This document shows positions 46,100 to 53,948 of a stretch of DNA of 64,000 nucleotides, piece after piece. The stretch's first letter is position 1, and the number at the start of each line of letters is the position of its first letter. Location of the stretch: assembly GCF_937898475.1 (NCBI RefSeq), contig NZ_CALEJS010000011.1, forward strand, positions 186,001 through 250,000, given 5' to 3'. The notes beneath the pieces were generated by a model, which searched no databases, was not told the origin of the DNA, and was given only the letters and a program-made list of their open reading frames with translations. Position numbers and translations under genes: made by a program. This DNA is from an uncultured Chitinophaga sp. (GTDB taxonomy: Bacteria > Bacteroidota > Bacteroidia > Chitinophagales > Chitinophagaceae).

Positions 46100-46300
46100 T
46101 TATTTATACTTGGGATTGTAAAGGGTGCTTTCAGGCACTGCTACTTCAGGCTTTCCCTTATAACGGTGCTTGTACAGGTTATAGCAACCACCCAACACAA
46201 AAGCCAGTATACAAAATACTTTCACATAAAACAGGAAACGGGAGGATGCAACCCAGTCACGGGAAAAGTCGCTCTTATTTTCTATCGTGTTTTGTTCCAT
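46100..46300 (-). CDS. Small single-pass membrane protein
   Basis: 66 residues: a hydrophilic N-terminus (MEQNTIENKSDFSRDW), one hydrophobic helix (FLFYVKVFCILAFVLGGCYNL) and a basic C-terminus. I do not recognise a family. Reality is supported by a complete consensus promoter at 46321-46351 and by its fit between the tRNA-Gly promoter and the glycosyltransferase gene. It lies directly upstream of the tRNA promoter; read-through into the tRNA is possible. Confidence 0.7.
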   Translation of the reverse strand: MEQNTIENKSDFSRDWVASSRFLFYVKVFCILAFVLGGCYNLYKHRYKGKPEVAVPESTLYNPKYK

Positions 46301-46320
46301 AGATTTTTCTTTTCGCGTTG

Positions 46321-46351
46321 CAAACTTACATTATGTCAGATAATAATCAAA
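46321..46351 (-). promoter_or_regulatory. Promoter of the 66-residue membrane protein gene
   Basis: TTTG (46351-46348), 19-nt spacer, TAAGTTTG (46328-46321) on the minus strand: a full match to TTTG-N19-TAnnTTTG. The predicted start near 46315 leaves a short leader of about 15 nt. Confidence 0.7.
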
Positions 46352-46443
46352 GCAATATTTATAAAAAGCTGATAGCGGTGTGCTTAATGCTGAATGCTAT
46401 TGTTTTATGCGTTAAACGTTCAGCTTTAGGCGCTCAGCAGGTT

Positions 46444-47469
46444 TCAGCGCTCCAGTTCTGAGAATTTTTTTCGGCCCAGGAAGTAGTAACGCCAGATCAT
46501 GATACCATGGAACACCCCTTTCATCTGCAGCAGTTTCTTCCGCGGCAACTGGTCGCTGGCGGGTTTGTAGCGTTGCTTCCAGCGCATATAATCACGATAG
46601 GCCCGGAAGATAGCCGCCATGTCCCTCGGTTTGCCGGCCACCAGGCTCTTTACCGCTGCCAGTATGTCCAGGAACAGGCGCTGCGCCAGGATGATCCAGC
46701 GGTCTGCCGGGTGCAGGTTCTTCCATAACATCATCAGGTTGTTCCGGAAGTTGAGGTATAATTTGCGTGGATTACCCTGCGGCAGGCTGCCTCCGCCCAC
46801 ATGATACACCCGGGAACCCGGGCAGTAGGCAATGCGGTAACCCGCCCGCTGCAGGCGCCAACAGAGGTCTACTTCCTCCATATGTGCAAAGAAGTCGGCA
46901 TCAAAGCCTCCTACTTCATGAAAACATCTGGAACGGATGAAGAGCGCCGCACCGGTCGCCCAGAAAATATCCTGGGCATCGTCATACTGGCCGTTATCTT
47001 TCTCTGTGGTATACAGGATGCGCCCCCTGCAAAAGGTATATCCCAGGATATCCATCCAGCCGCCGGCAGCACCCGCATACTCAAACTCATCCGGGTTGGC
47101 GTAAGCCCGCAGCTTGGGCTGACAGGCCACAATATCCGGCTGCCGCTCCATCATGGCCACCACAGGCTCTATCCAGCCGGGCTCTACCTCCACGTCCTGG
47201 TTCAGCAGTACATAAATATCCGCCTGCACATGCTGCAGGGCCTCATTATACCCGCCCGCAAAACCATTGTTGGAAGGGTTTCGGATGATCTTTATCTCCG
47301 GGAAATGTGATGCTGTAAAAGCTACACTATCGTCTGTAGATGCATTATCCGCCACATATAGCTGTAAATTACCATAAGTAGACTTGCATACCGAAGGCAG
47401 GAACTTTTCCAGGAAACTTTTTCCATTCCAGTTCAAAATAACGACAGCTACCGATGGCAATACCGACAA
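46444..47469 (-). CDS. Glycosyltransferase family 2
   Basis: 341 residues. The GT-A fold is clear: VAVVILNWNGKSFLEKFL at the N-terminus, VADNASTDDS for nucleotide-sugar binding, the DXD-like LLNQDVEVEPGW (about 91-102) and GFDADFFAHMEEVDLCWRLQ for the catalytic region. It resembles rhamnosyltransferase-like GT2 enzymes that build surface glycans; donor and acceptor are unknown. No ATG lies before the conserved start, and an upstream TAA closes the frame, so TTG at 47469 is the likely start. A -7 element lies 41 bp upstream. The gene is convergent with nothing and stands alone. Confidence 0.92.
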   Translation of the reverse strand: MSVLPSVAVVILNWNGKSFLEKFLPSVCKSTYGNLQLYVADNASTDDSVAFTASHFPEIKIIRNPSNNGFAGGYNEALQHVQADIYVLLNQDVEVEPGWIEPVVAMMERQPDIVACQPKLRAYANPDEFEYAGAAGGWMDILGYTFCRGRILYTTEKDNGQYDDAQDIFWATGAALFIRSRCFHEVGGFDADFFAHMEEVDLCWRLQRAGYRIAYCPGSRVYHVGGGSLPQGNPRKLYLNFRNNLMMLWKNLHPADRWIILAQRLFLDILAAVKSLVAGKPRDMAAIFRAYRDYMRWKQRYKPASDQLPRKKLLQMKGVFHGIMIWRYYFLGRKKFSELER

Positions 47470-47509
47470 AAGATATTTCGTTTATGCGTGATAAATATTT
47501 TTGCGAAAG

Positions 47510-47517
47510 CAAATATA
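47510..47517 (-). promoter_or_regulatory. -7 element of the glycosyltransferase gene
   Basis: TATATTTG on the minus strand matches TAnnTTTG. No TTTG is found at the usual distance, so the promoter may be weak. The expected leader of about 35 nt supports the TTG start at 47469. Confidence 0.45.
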
Positions 47518-47637
47518 AAGTAAAAGTCCTTAGTCGCCCCCTTGCCACAAAGCAGGAACCGTGCCATGGGGCAGGGGCCATCGCCTCAAATCGCACCGGT
47601 CATAGACTATGAACTTAAAATATTAACTTAGGCGTAA

Positions 47638-48786
47638 ATGTTTAAACAATACATAGGCTGGAAGTTTGTACTGGTTTCCATGGCGGTGGTCATCATTGTA
47701 GCCACCATCTGGTTTGTGAGCAGTTTGTCCCAGCGTATACAGGAAGAAGAGACCAAGAAAGTGGCCACATGGGTGGAAGCTAACCGCGAACTGTTGCAAG
47801 CCTCCCCGGATGCCAACCTGAACCTGGCGGTAGAGATCGTGACCACCAACACCACCATCCCCCTGATCCTGACCAATGAATTTGGGCAGATCATCGACAG
47901 CCGCAACCTGGATACCGCTAAAATTGCCAGCCATCCCAAATACCTGCAGGAACAGCTGAACATCTTCAAGAAGAAGCATCCGCCCTTTATCATGGAGGTA
48001 GATGCCGAGCAGAAAATCTATAATTATATATACTATGGGGACTCCCTCATCCTGAAACAGGTGCGGTATTACCCCTACATCCAGCTGCTGGTGGTGACCC
48101 TCTTCATTGGCGTGGTGCTGTTTGCCCTCTCCTCTACAAACCGGGCCACCCAGAACCTGGTATGGGTAGGACTGGCCAAGGAAACCGCCCACCAGCTTGG
48201 CACGCCGCTCTCCTCCATAGAAGCCTGGCTGGAGATCCTGAAGGAAAACCCGGATAATACCAACATGGTGACAGAACTGCGTAAGGACGTAGACCGCCTG
48301 AAACTGATCACCGACCGCTTCTCCAAGATCGGCAGCGTACCCAAACTGGAAGAGAAGAACCTTGTGGAACAGATCCAGCACATGGTGACCTATATCCGGA
48401 AAAGAGCCCCCCAGAAGGTGCAGTTCACCGTTCACACCCGGGATACAGACATCCCGGCTATGATCTCCCCTCCCCTGTTCGACTGGGTGGTGGAGAACCT
48501 GCTAAAAAACGCCCTCGACGCCATGGAAGGTAAAGGCGCCATCGATATCCATATAGAAAGCCACCCGGCAGATATCATTGTAGATATTGCCGACACAGGG
48601 AAAGGTATTCCCAAAGCTTATTACGAAAAAGTGTTCAAACCCGGCTTCAGTACCAAGAAAAGGGGCTGGGGACTGGGCCTTTCACTGGCCAAGCGTATTA
48701 TTGAGGACTATCACAAGGGCCGTTTATACGTTAAGTCATCGGAGCTGACCAAAGGAACCACCTTCAGGATCCTGTTAAGAAAATAG
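47638..48786 (+). CDS. Sensor histidine kinase, orphan
   Basis: 382 residues. Two membrane helices (about 8-28 and 143-162) enclose a periplasmic domain of about 115 residues. The dimerization box is KETAHQLGTPLSSIEAWLE, with Gln-Leu-Gly in place of the usual Glu-Phe-Arg after His; this variant is known in a Bacteroidota kinase group. The ATPase domain shows NLLKNALDAM, DTGKGIP and GWGLGLSLAKRI. No response regulator lies beside it, so its partner is elsewhere. The start ATG at 47638 is directly before the first helix. Signal unknown. Confidence 0.93.
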   Translation: MFKQYIGWKFVLVSMAVVIIVATIWFVSSLSQRIQEEETKKVATWVEANRELLQASPDANLNLAVEIVTTNTTIPLILTNEFGQIIDSRNLDTAKIASHPKYLQEQLNIFKKKHPPFIMEVDAEQKIYNYIYYGDSLILKQVRYYPYIQLLVVTLFIGVVLFALSSTNRATQNLVWVGLAKETAHQLGTPLSSIEAWLEILKENPDNTNMVTELRKDVDRLKLITDRFSKIGSVPKLEEKNLVEQIQHMVTYIRKRAPQKVQFTVHTRDTDIPAMISPPLFDWVVENLLKNALDAMEGKGAIDIHIESHPADIIVDIADTGKGIPKAYYEKVFKPGFSTKKRGWGLGLSLAKRIIEDYHKGRLYVKSSELTKGTTFRILLRK

Positions 48787-48803
48787 CCGGAATGCATAAT
48801 AAA

Positions 48804-48834
48804 TTTGTACATTTTGAAAAACATTCTATTTTTG
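48804..48834 (+). promoter_or_regulatory. Promoter of tRNA-Leu
   Basis: TTTG (48804-48807), 19-nt spacer, TATTTTTG (48827-48834). It is the same -7 octamer and spacing as the tRNA-Gly promoter. Start of transcription is expected near 48840, about 7 nt before the tRNA. Confidence 0.75.
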
Positions 48835-48846
48835 CACCCCGGACCA

Positions 48847-48933
48847 GCGGAGGTGGCGAAATTGGTAGACGCGCTACTTTGAGGTGGTAGTGCCTGAAAG
48901 GGCTTGAGAGTTCGAATCTCTTCCTCCGCACCA
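48847..48933 (+). tRNA. tRNA-Leu (anticodon GAG)
   Basis: The acceptor GCGGAGG pairs with CCTCCGC and the CCA tail is encoded (48931-48933). The anticodon loop TTGAGGT gives GAG. A long variable arm (TGCCTGAAAGGGCT region) marks a class II tRNA, and the T arm GAGAGTTCGAATCTC is intact. Length 87 nt. Confidence 0.96.
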
Positions 48934-48937
48934 CGAT

Positions 48938-48968
48938 AAAAAAGGCTCTGATTATAGAGCCTTTTTTT
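48938..48968. terminator. Terminator after tRNA-Leu
   Basis: AAAAAAGGCTCT (48938-48949) pairs with AGAGCCTTTTTT (48956-48967) around GATTAT. A and T runs on both sides allow it to serve the tRNA and the convergent MFS gene. Confidence 0.85.
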
Positions 48969-49014
48969 ATTTGGACAAACTGTTTATCTGGATGAACTCA
49001 AAGCGTAAGCCTCC

Positions 49015-50598
49015 CTAATGCATCGCCTCCGCCAGCGATCCTTTACTCCGCGCCTGCTTCACAAAGATCAGCACAAAGGGAACACACAACAGGAACAAAA
49101 CACCTACCCATAGAAACACATCCATGTAAGACAACAAGGTCGATTGCCTTTGCACCGTGTTCTCCAGTACACCGTAGGCAGCCCTCCTGGCGCTTTGAAG
49201 GTTATAGCCCTGCATCAGGAACCGGCGCGACAACTGGCTAAGCCTTTCCTGTACCACCGGGTCATCTGCGTTCAAATGGCTGACAAGTGTGATCCTGTGC
49301 AGTTGTGACTGCCTTGATATAAACGTTGATATGATGGCAACTCCAAATGCGCCGCCCAACTGGCGTAACATACCTGTAAGCGCTGCGCCCTGCGCAATCT
49401 CTTTACCATGAAGCGTAGATACGGACATGGCTGTTACCGGAACATATAGTAGTCCCAGCGACAAACCTCTCACGAAAAGCGACCAGTATAAATTATCACT
49501 TCCGGTTTCCGGCGTGAGCAGATGGTATGACCAGTCCCCGTAAATAAAGAAAACGATCATCCCGATAATGATCAGGTATTTTGATGATACACCGCGCTGC
49601 ACCAGCTGTGATACAGCCGCTACTACGACTGCTACAAATATGGTTGCCGGCAGCATCAATAAGCCCGATTGCAGGGCCGTCCAGCCTAACAAGCTTTGGG
49701 TGAACAGCGGAAGTACGAAAGTTGTACCGAATAAGCCAAAGCCGATCAAAAAGGTCAGGATCACGCCAACACGCAGGTTGGTATTTTTAAGCACCCGCAA
49801 TTCCACAACCGGGTAGCGGTAAGTTAACTCCCGCCAGATAAAGAAAAAGATACCCAATACCGCTGTTACGGTAAGTATGATGATGGTATTGCTGCTGTAC
49901 CAATCATCTTCCTGTCCTTTCTCCAGCACATACTGCAGGGAAGAAACGCCCACCGTGAGCAGTATGATGCCCAGCCAGTCTACCTGGTTTGCCGGTCGTT
50001 TCTGCTCATACCTCGGACTTTTAATGAACTGGATAGCCAGTACGGTTGACAGGATGCCAAACGGGATATTGATATCAAAGATCAGGGGCCAGGAATAGTT
50101 ATCGATCAGGTACCCTCCCAATGTTGGCCCGATGGTAGGCCCCACCAGCAATCCCAGCGTATAGATACCCTGTGCAACCGCCCGCTTCTCCAAAGGCCAG
50201 CTTTCCGTAATGATCGTTTGAGACGTAACCAGTAAAGCGCCGCCGCCCAGCCCCTGGATAAACCTGAAAATGATCATCTCCCAGATACCCGTTGCATTAC
50301 CACACAGGAACGAACAAAGCGTAAAAACAATGATGGAGACGGCAAAATAGTTACGCCTGCCAAACTGCTGGGAAAGCCAGCTCGTCATCGGCACAATAAT
50401 AACATTACCCAGCGAATAGGCGGTAATGACCCAGCTGATCTCATTAACCGTAGCACCCAGGTTACCGCGGAGATCGTTTAGTGCCACATTCACGATCGTC
50501 GTGTCTATCAGCTCAAGCATCGCGCATATCACCGCTGTTACCGTTATTATGATCCTGCGCGGACCATACTCCACAAGGGAATCTATCGACGTTTCCAT
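49015..50598 (-). CDS. MFS multidrug exporter, DHA2 (EmrB/QacA) family
   Basis: 527 residues with about 14 hydrophobic helices, the DHA2 count. Family motifs: LDTTIVNVALNDL-like LIDTTIVNVALNDL (about 29-42), SWLSQQFGRRNYF (motif A region) and GLLVGPTIGPTLGGYLIDNY (motif C). It likely exports toxic compounds with proton exchange at the inner membrane. No EmrA-type adaptor or outer-membrane channel gene is next to it. It is divergent from the SDR gene at 50803 with a 204-bp gap that carries phased short repeats, so both may answer to the AraC regulator at 51697. Confidence 0.93.
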   Translation of the reverse strand: METSIDSLVEYGPRRIIITVTAVICAMLELIDTTIVNVALNDLRGNLGATVNEISWVITAYSLGNVIIVPMTSWLSQQFGRRNYFAVSIIVFTLCSFLCGNATGIWEMIIFRFIQGLGGGALLVTSQTIITESWPLEKRAVAQGIYTLGLLVGPTIGPTLGGYLIDNYSWPLIFDINIPFGILSTVLAIQFIKSPRYEQKRPANQVDWLGIILLTVGVSSLQYVLEKGQEDDWYSSNTIIILTVTAVLGIFFFIWRELTYRYPVVELRVLKNTNLRVGVILTFLIGFGLFGTTFVLPLFTQSLLGWTALQSGLLMLPATIFVAVVVAAVSQLVQRGVSSKYLIIIGMIVFFIYGDWSYHLLTPETGSDNLYWSLFVRGLSLGLLYVPVTAMSVSTLHGKEIAQGAALTGMLRQLGGAFGVAIISTFISRQSQLHRITLVSHLNADDPVVQERLSQLSRRFLMQGYNLQSARRAAYGVLENTVQRQSTLLSYMDVFLWVGVLFLLCVPFVLIFVKQARSKGSLAEAMH

Positions 50599-50713
50599 AC
50601 CTTTAATTAAAGTTGATCATCTTATTGTCGATACAAATTTGCGGCATGCAACGGCCCTGTTTTTTCACTTAAGTTAAATCAGGTGGCTTTTTCTAAAAAA
50701 ACTGCCCGCCGGG

Positions 50714-50765
50714 TTACAACCGCAATCCGCCTACAAAAATCCACAATCAGGCTACAGGTGTTACA
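50714..50765. promoter_or_regulatory. Helically phased YYACA repeats between MFS and SDR genes
   Basis: TTACA (50714), CTACA (50731), CCACA (50741), CTACA (50752) and TTACA (50761) are spaced by about 10 bp or multiples close to it. Such phasing on one face of the helix is typical of AraC-family binding sites, and an AraC gene lies at 51697. The rest of 50599-50802 holds no gene. Confidence 0.35.
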
Positions 50766-50802
50766 GCCGGACATATGACCTTTGTACTAAAATCAAAACA
50801 TT

Positions 50803-51642
50803 ATGACACAGGGAAATAACAAAGTATGGTTCATCACCGGCACATCTCGCGGTTTTGGACGCATCTGGACAGAAGCCGCCTTAGAAAGGGGGGACAAAGT
50901 AGCCGCTACCGCACGGAACATTGACAGCATTGCCGATCTGAAGAAGAAATATGGCGACAATGTGTTAACCCTGCAACTGGATGTAACCAATGCAGACCAG
51001 GTGAAACAGGCAGTTACACAGGCTCATGAGCATTTTGGCAGGCTTGATATTGTACTGAACAATGCAGGCTATTCATTGATCGGCACCATTGAAGAGGCAA
51101 AGGCAGACGACATCAGGTCACTGTATGAAACAAATATTCTTGGGCCCGTTGCCGTTATACAGGCAGCGCTGCCACTGCTCCGCCAGCAGGGTTATGGTCA
51201 CATCTTAGGAACTTCCAGCAACCTTGGCCATATTACAGCGCCGGTAATTGGTTATTATTGCTCTTCGAAATGGGCCTTCGAAGCCATCCATGAAAGCCTC
51301 GCCGCAGAAGTTCAACAATTTGGCATTAAAGTAACCATCATTGAGCCCGGCGCTTACGCAACAGAGTTTGGCAGCCCGGAATCGCTTAAATTTGCACCGG
51401 GTTTAGAGGTTTACACCGACTTCAAAAACGAATTCATCGGCGGCCTCCGAAACCTGAAACGCGGAGATCCGGCAGCTACTCCCCAGGCGCTTTTTAAAAT
51501 GGTGGATGCGGAAAACCCGCCACTCCGCTTCAACCTGGGCAGTCATAACCTGCCGTCAACAAAAGCCGCCTATGCGGAACGGATAAAAATCTGGGAAGCA
51601 TGGGATGCCGTATCCAGCTCGGCTCAAGGTGAGCCTATGTAA
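50803..51642 (+). CDS. Short-chain dehydrogenase/reductase (classical SDR)
   Basis: 279 residues. The NAD(P)-binding motif TGTSRGFG (about 12-19) is followed by LDVTNADQV, the NNAG motif (NNAGYSLIG), the catalytic Ser region (GTSSNLGH) and the Tyr152-xxx-Lys156 pair in GYYCSSK. An Arg after the glycine-rich motif suggests NADP preference. Substrate is unknown; this subgroup often sits with AraC regulators in accessory regions. It is 54 bp upstream of the AraC gene and separated from it by a strong hairpin. Confidence 0.95.
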   Translation: MTQGNNKVWFITGTSRGFGRIWTEAALERGDKVAATARNIDSIADLKKKYGDNVLTLQLDVTNADQVKQAVTQAHEHFGRLDIVLNNAGYSLIGTIEEAKADDIRSLYETNILGPVAVIQAALPLLRQQGYGHILGTSSNLGHITAPVIGYYCSSKWAFEAIHESLAAEVQQFGIKVTIIEPGAYATEFGSPESLKFAPGLEVYTDFKNEFIGGLRNLKRGDPAATPQALFKMVDAENPPLRFNLGSHNLPSTKAAYAERIKIWEAWDAVSSSAQGEPM

Positions 51643-51649
51643 TATCACT

Positions 51650-51681
51650 GATAGCCGGTTGTCTGTTGACAACCGGCTATC
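51650..51681 (+). terminator. Perfect 14-bp hairpin between SDR and AraC genes
   Basis: GATAGCCGGTTGTC (51650-51663) pairs without mismatch with GACAACCGGCTATC (51668-51681), loop TGTT. The tail is AT-rich (TATAAATATTTTA) rather than a T run. It begins 8 bp after the SDR stop and ends 15 bp before the AraC start, so it can terminate the SDR transcript or limit read-through into AraC. Confidence 0.7.
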
Positions 51682-51696
51682 TATAAATATTTTACA

Positions 51697-52617
51697 ATGA
51701 AAACAGAAGATAATCATCTGCACCGGTTTGAGTCGCTTTCAGATGCGCACCGTTTTTTTGATATGCCAATGCCGCGGCATCCCTTAATCAGTATCATTAA
51801 CGGCGTACATGTTAAGGCCGAACCAGACAGGATCGCGCAGCGTCACGTATTGGGCTTTTATAAAATTTCCTATAAACCTGTGCTGGGCGGACGGCTAAAG
51901 TACGGACAAGGTTACTATGATTTTGATGCAGGAGGCCTGCTGTTTGCAGCTCCCGGACAGATCATCGGTGGTAACCCGGATAATGACACCGCCTGTTCGC
52001 AGTACTCATTACTGATTCACCCCGACTTCTTCCTGGGTTATCCACTGGCTAAAAAGATCAGGCAGTACGGCTTTTTCTCCTACTCCATCAAAGAAACCCT
52101 GCACCTTTCCGAAGAGGAAAAGAACATCATACTGTCCATCTTTAGTTTTATGGAATCAGAGTTGAACAGCAGGATAGACGATTTCAGCCAGGATGTAATG
52201 ATCTCACAGATCGAACTATTACTTAACTACGCCAACCGCTTCTATAAGCGCCAATTCATTACCCGCAAAGCCGCCAGCAACGACCTCCTGCAAAAGTTCG
52301 AGGAAATACTGGAGGATTATTTCCAGGATGAAAAGTCCTTAAGAGGAGGCATCCCCACCGTAGCCTACCTGGCAACAAACCTGAACGTCTCTGCCAGTTA
52401 CCTGAGTGATATGCTTCGCTCATTAACCGGGCAAAGCGCCCAGCAACATATTCACGACAAGCTGATAGAAAAAGCAAAGGAAAAGCTTTCTACCACCAGC
52501 CTGTCCGTAAGCGAAGTGGCATATGAACTGGGATTTGAGCATTCCCAATCATTCAGTAAACTGTTTAAAACAAAAACCAATCTCTCGCCATTGGAGTTCA
52601 GGAAGTCGTTCAGGTGA
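51697..52617 (+). CDS. AraC-family transcriptional regulator
   Basis: 306 residues. The N-terminal half is a cupin-like ligand-binding region (GGLLFAAPGQIIGG near 87-100). The C-terminal 100 residues form the double HTH: TVAYLATNLNVSASYLSDML and the family signature VSEVAYELGFEHSQSFSKLF (about 270-289). It likely regulates the SDR gene, and possibly the MFS exporter, in response to a small molecule. Start ATG 51697 is the only good one. Confidence 0.95.
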   Translation: MKTEDNHLHRFESLSDAHRFFDMPMPRHPLISIINGVHVKAEPDRIAQRHVLGFYKISYKPVLGGRLKYGQGYYDFDAGGLLFAAPGQIIGGNPDNDTACSQYSLLIHPDFFLGYPLAKKIRQYGFFSYSIKETLHLSEEEKNIILSIFSFMESELNSRIDDFSQDVMISQIELLLNYANRFYKRQFITRKAASNDLLQKFEEILEDYFQDEKSLRGGIPTVAYLATNLNVSASYLSDMLRSLTGQSAQQHIHDKLIEKAKEKLSTTSLSVSEVAYELGFEHSQSFSKLFKTKTNLSPLEFRKSFR

Positions 52618-52639
52618 TGAGACCAGCCCTATACGGCGG

Positions 52640-53050
52640 CTAAAAATATTTCACCTGCCCAAGGTCTTCAAGCAGTCCCGGCCCGCTGGGTTGCTATCTC
52701 GGCTGTTGCCCTGTCTGTTCACTTGATGCAGACATATCAAAGCGCATAAACATGGCCAGCGGTCCAAAATGACTTTTAGCCGCTTCCTCTGTCTGACTCA
52801 CAACAGGAATGTTCAATCCCCTGCCAATGGCCGCTGTTATCTCTTTTAAGGAAATACCTTCTTCAGCAACTGCATGATACCTGCCCGGTTTGTTGCTTTC
52901 CAGTACAAGGCGGTAAAGCACTGCCACATCCTGAACATGAGCTGCGGTCCAGCGTCCGGAGAGATACGCCTCGTTCTTCTTTAAACGACGGGAAACGGCC
53001 AGGGAACTGACATAGTCGATCCCCGTACTATCCAGCCCCAGCGTTGGCTT
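52640..53050 (-). pseudogene. C-terminal remnant of an atypical SDR (NAD(P)-binding epimerase-like)
   Basis: The frame between TGA (53053-53051) and TAG (52640-52642) reads STGIDYVSSLAVSRRLKKN, GRWTAAHVQDVAVLYRLVLE, AVAEEGISLKEITAAIGRGL and SHFGPLAMFMRFDMSASSEQ, then an internal TAG at 52696-52694 and QPSGPGLLEDLGQVKYF. This is the C-terminal half of an extended SDR, with the family ending intact beyond the internal stop. The whole nucleotide-binding N-terminus is missing. A 77-residue ORF within it is not a real gene. Confidence 0.7.
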
Positions 53051-53191
53051 TCAGATAATCTTTAAAGCGATCAACCATACTGTTTCAAAGAAAATTACAT
53101 TGACGGGAACAGCAAAACCACATAGCCACCCGGGGCATAGCGCTAAGCATCCCTCCGGATATCAGGAAGAATATTTTTTCCGGTAATTAAT

Positions 53192-53205
53192 ATACCGATC
53201 GGTAT
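53192..53205. promoter_or_regulatory. Perfect palindrome ATACCGATCGGTAT, TetR-type operator candidate
   Basis: A perfect 14-bp palindrome 43 bp upstream of the thioesterase start. The core ACCGATCGGT is typical of operators bound by TetR/AcrR repressors. No TetR gene is present in the window, so the repressor is elsewhere or was lost from the decayed DNA nearby. The gap 53051-53247 otherwise shows only a short fragment (MVDRFKDYLKANAGAG, minus strand, 53078-53028). Confidence 0.55.
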
Positions 53206-53247
53206 TTTACATACCTTTATAGCAACTGGTTAACCATGTAAGATAAA

Positions 53248-53751
53248 ATGCTGATTATGGCTGCAACAAACAGAATAAGAACGCACGACTGGGCCAATCC
53301 CCTGGAAACTGCCGAAAAAGCCAAAACACTGGCAGGCATCGACTTCCTGAATGCAACACTGAATAAAGAAATTCCATACCCGCCTATTGCCAGCACGTTA
53401 GACTTTACACCGTTGAGCGCAGAGCAGGGCAAAGTCAGGTTTGAGTTCATACCACAGGAATTTCATTATAACCCGATTGGCACCGTTCACGGCGGCGTAA
53501 TCTGTACCGTGCTGGATACCGTAATGGGATGCGCCGTACACTCAACGTTACCACAAGGTGTGGCATACACCACGTTAGAATTGAAAGTAAATTTCATCAA
53601 AGGCGTGACCATCAAAAGCGGGAAAATGATCGCTGAAGGACGCCTCATTCATGCGGGCAGAAGTACTGCCTTAGTGGAAGGAGACCTTAGAAGTGAAAAC
53701 GGCATCTTGTACGCCCACGGTGTTTCCACCTGCATGATCCTGACAGCTTAA
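53248..53751 (+). CDS. PaaI-family hotdog-fold thioesterase
   Basis: 167 residues; ATG 53257 is an alternative start. The hotdog signature NPIGTVHGGVICTVLDTVMG (about 77-96) has the HGG motif and the Asp of LDT, which serves as the likely catalytic acid. LELKVNFIKGV continues the fold. Such enzymes hydrolyse acyl-CoA or aryl-CoA thioesters. A TetR-type palindrome lies directly upstream, and a terminator follows 26 bp after the stop, so it is a single-gene unit. Confidence 0.93.
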   Translation: MLIMAATNRIRTHDWANPLETAEKAKTLAGIDFLNATLNKEIPYPPIASTLDFTPLSAEQGKVRFEFIPQEFHYNPIGTVHGGVICTVLDTVMGCAVHSTLPQGVAYTTLELKVNFIKGVTIKSGKMIAEGRLIHAGRSTALVEGDLRSENGILYAHGVSTCMILTA

Positions 53752-53777
53752 ACACACATAAAACCATCACATTTACC

Positions 53778-53808
53778 ATGGCAGCTTCCGCCCGGGAGCT
53801 GCCATTTT
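53778..53808 (+). terminator. Terminator after the thioesterase gene
   Basis: ATGGCAGCT (53778-53786) pairs with AGCTGCCAT (53797-53805), followed by TTTTTATT. A classic intrinsic terminator. Confidence 0.85.
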
Positions 53809-53835
53809 TATTGACATAAATATTTAAAATCTTAT

Positions 53836-53922
53836 GGCGTACTGTACCTGGCCTCCGGCGAATCCACCTTTACTACCGGTTCAGAACTGGTAATAAACGG
53901 CGGCCACCGCCATCTGATCTAA
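53836..53922 (+). pseudogene. C-terminal tail of a classical SDR
   Basis: The frame reads GVLYLASGESTFTTGSELVI and NGGHRHLI before a TAA. It matches the end of classical SDR proteins (LASdeSsfTTGseLvvDGG), with Asn in place of the usual Asp in the DGG motif. The preceding 220 or so residues are absent: the region just upstream is the thioesterase terminator. It is a short relic, different from the SDR remnant at 52640. Confidence 0.7.
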
Positions 53923-53948
53923 CGGATTCATACAACACAAAGCACCGC

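Noticed and set aside
52694..52927. 77-residue ORF
   Set aside because: It is an internal piece of the SDR remnant; similarity continues on both sides of its start and stop.
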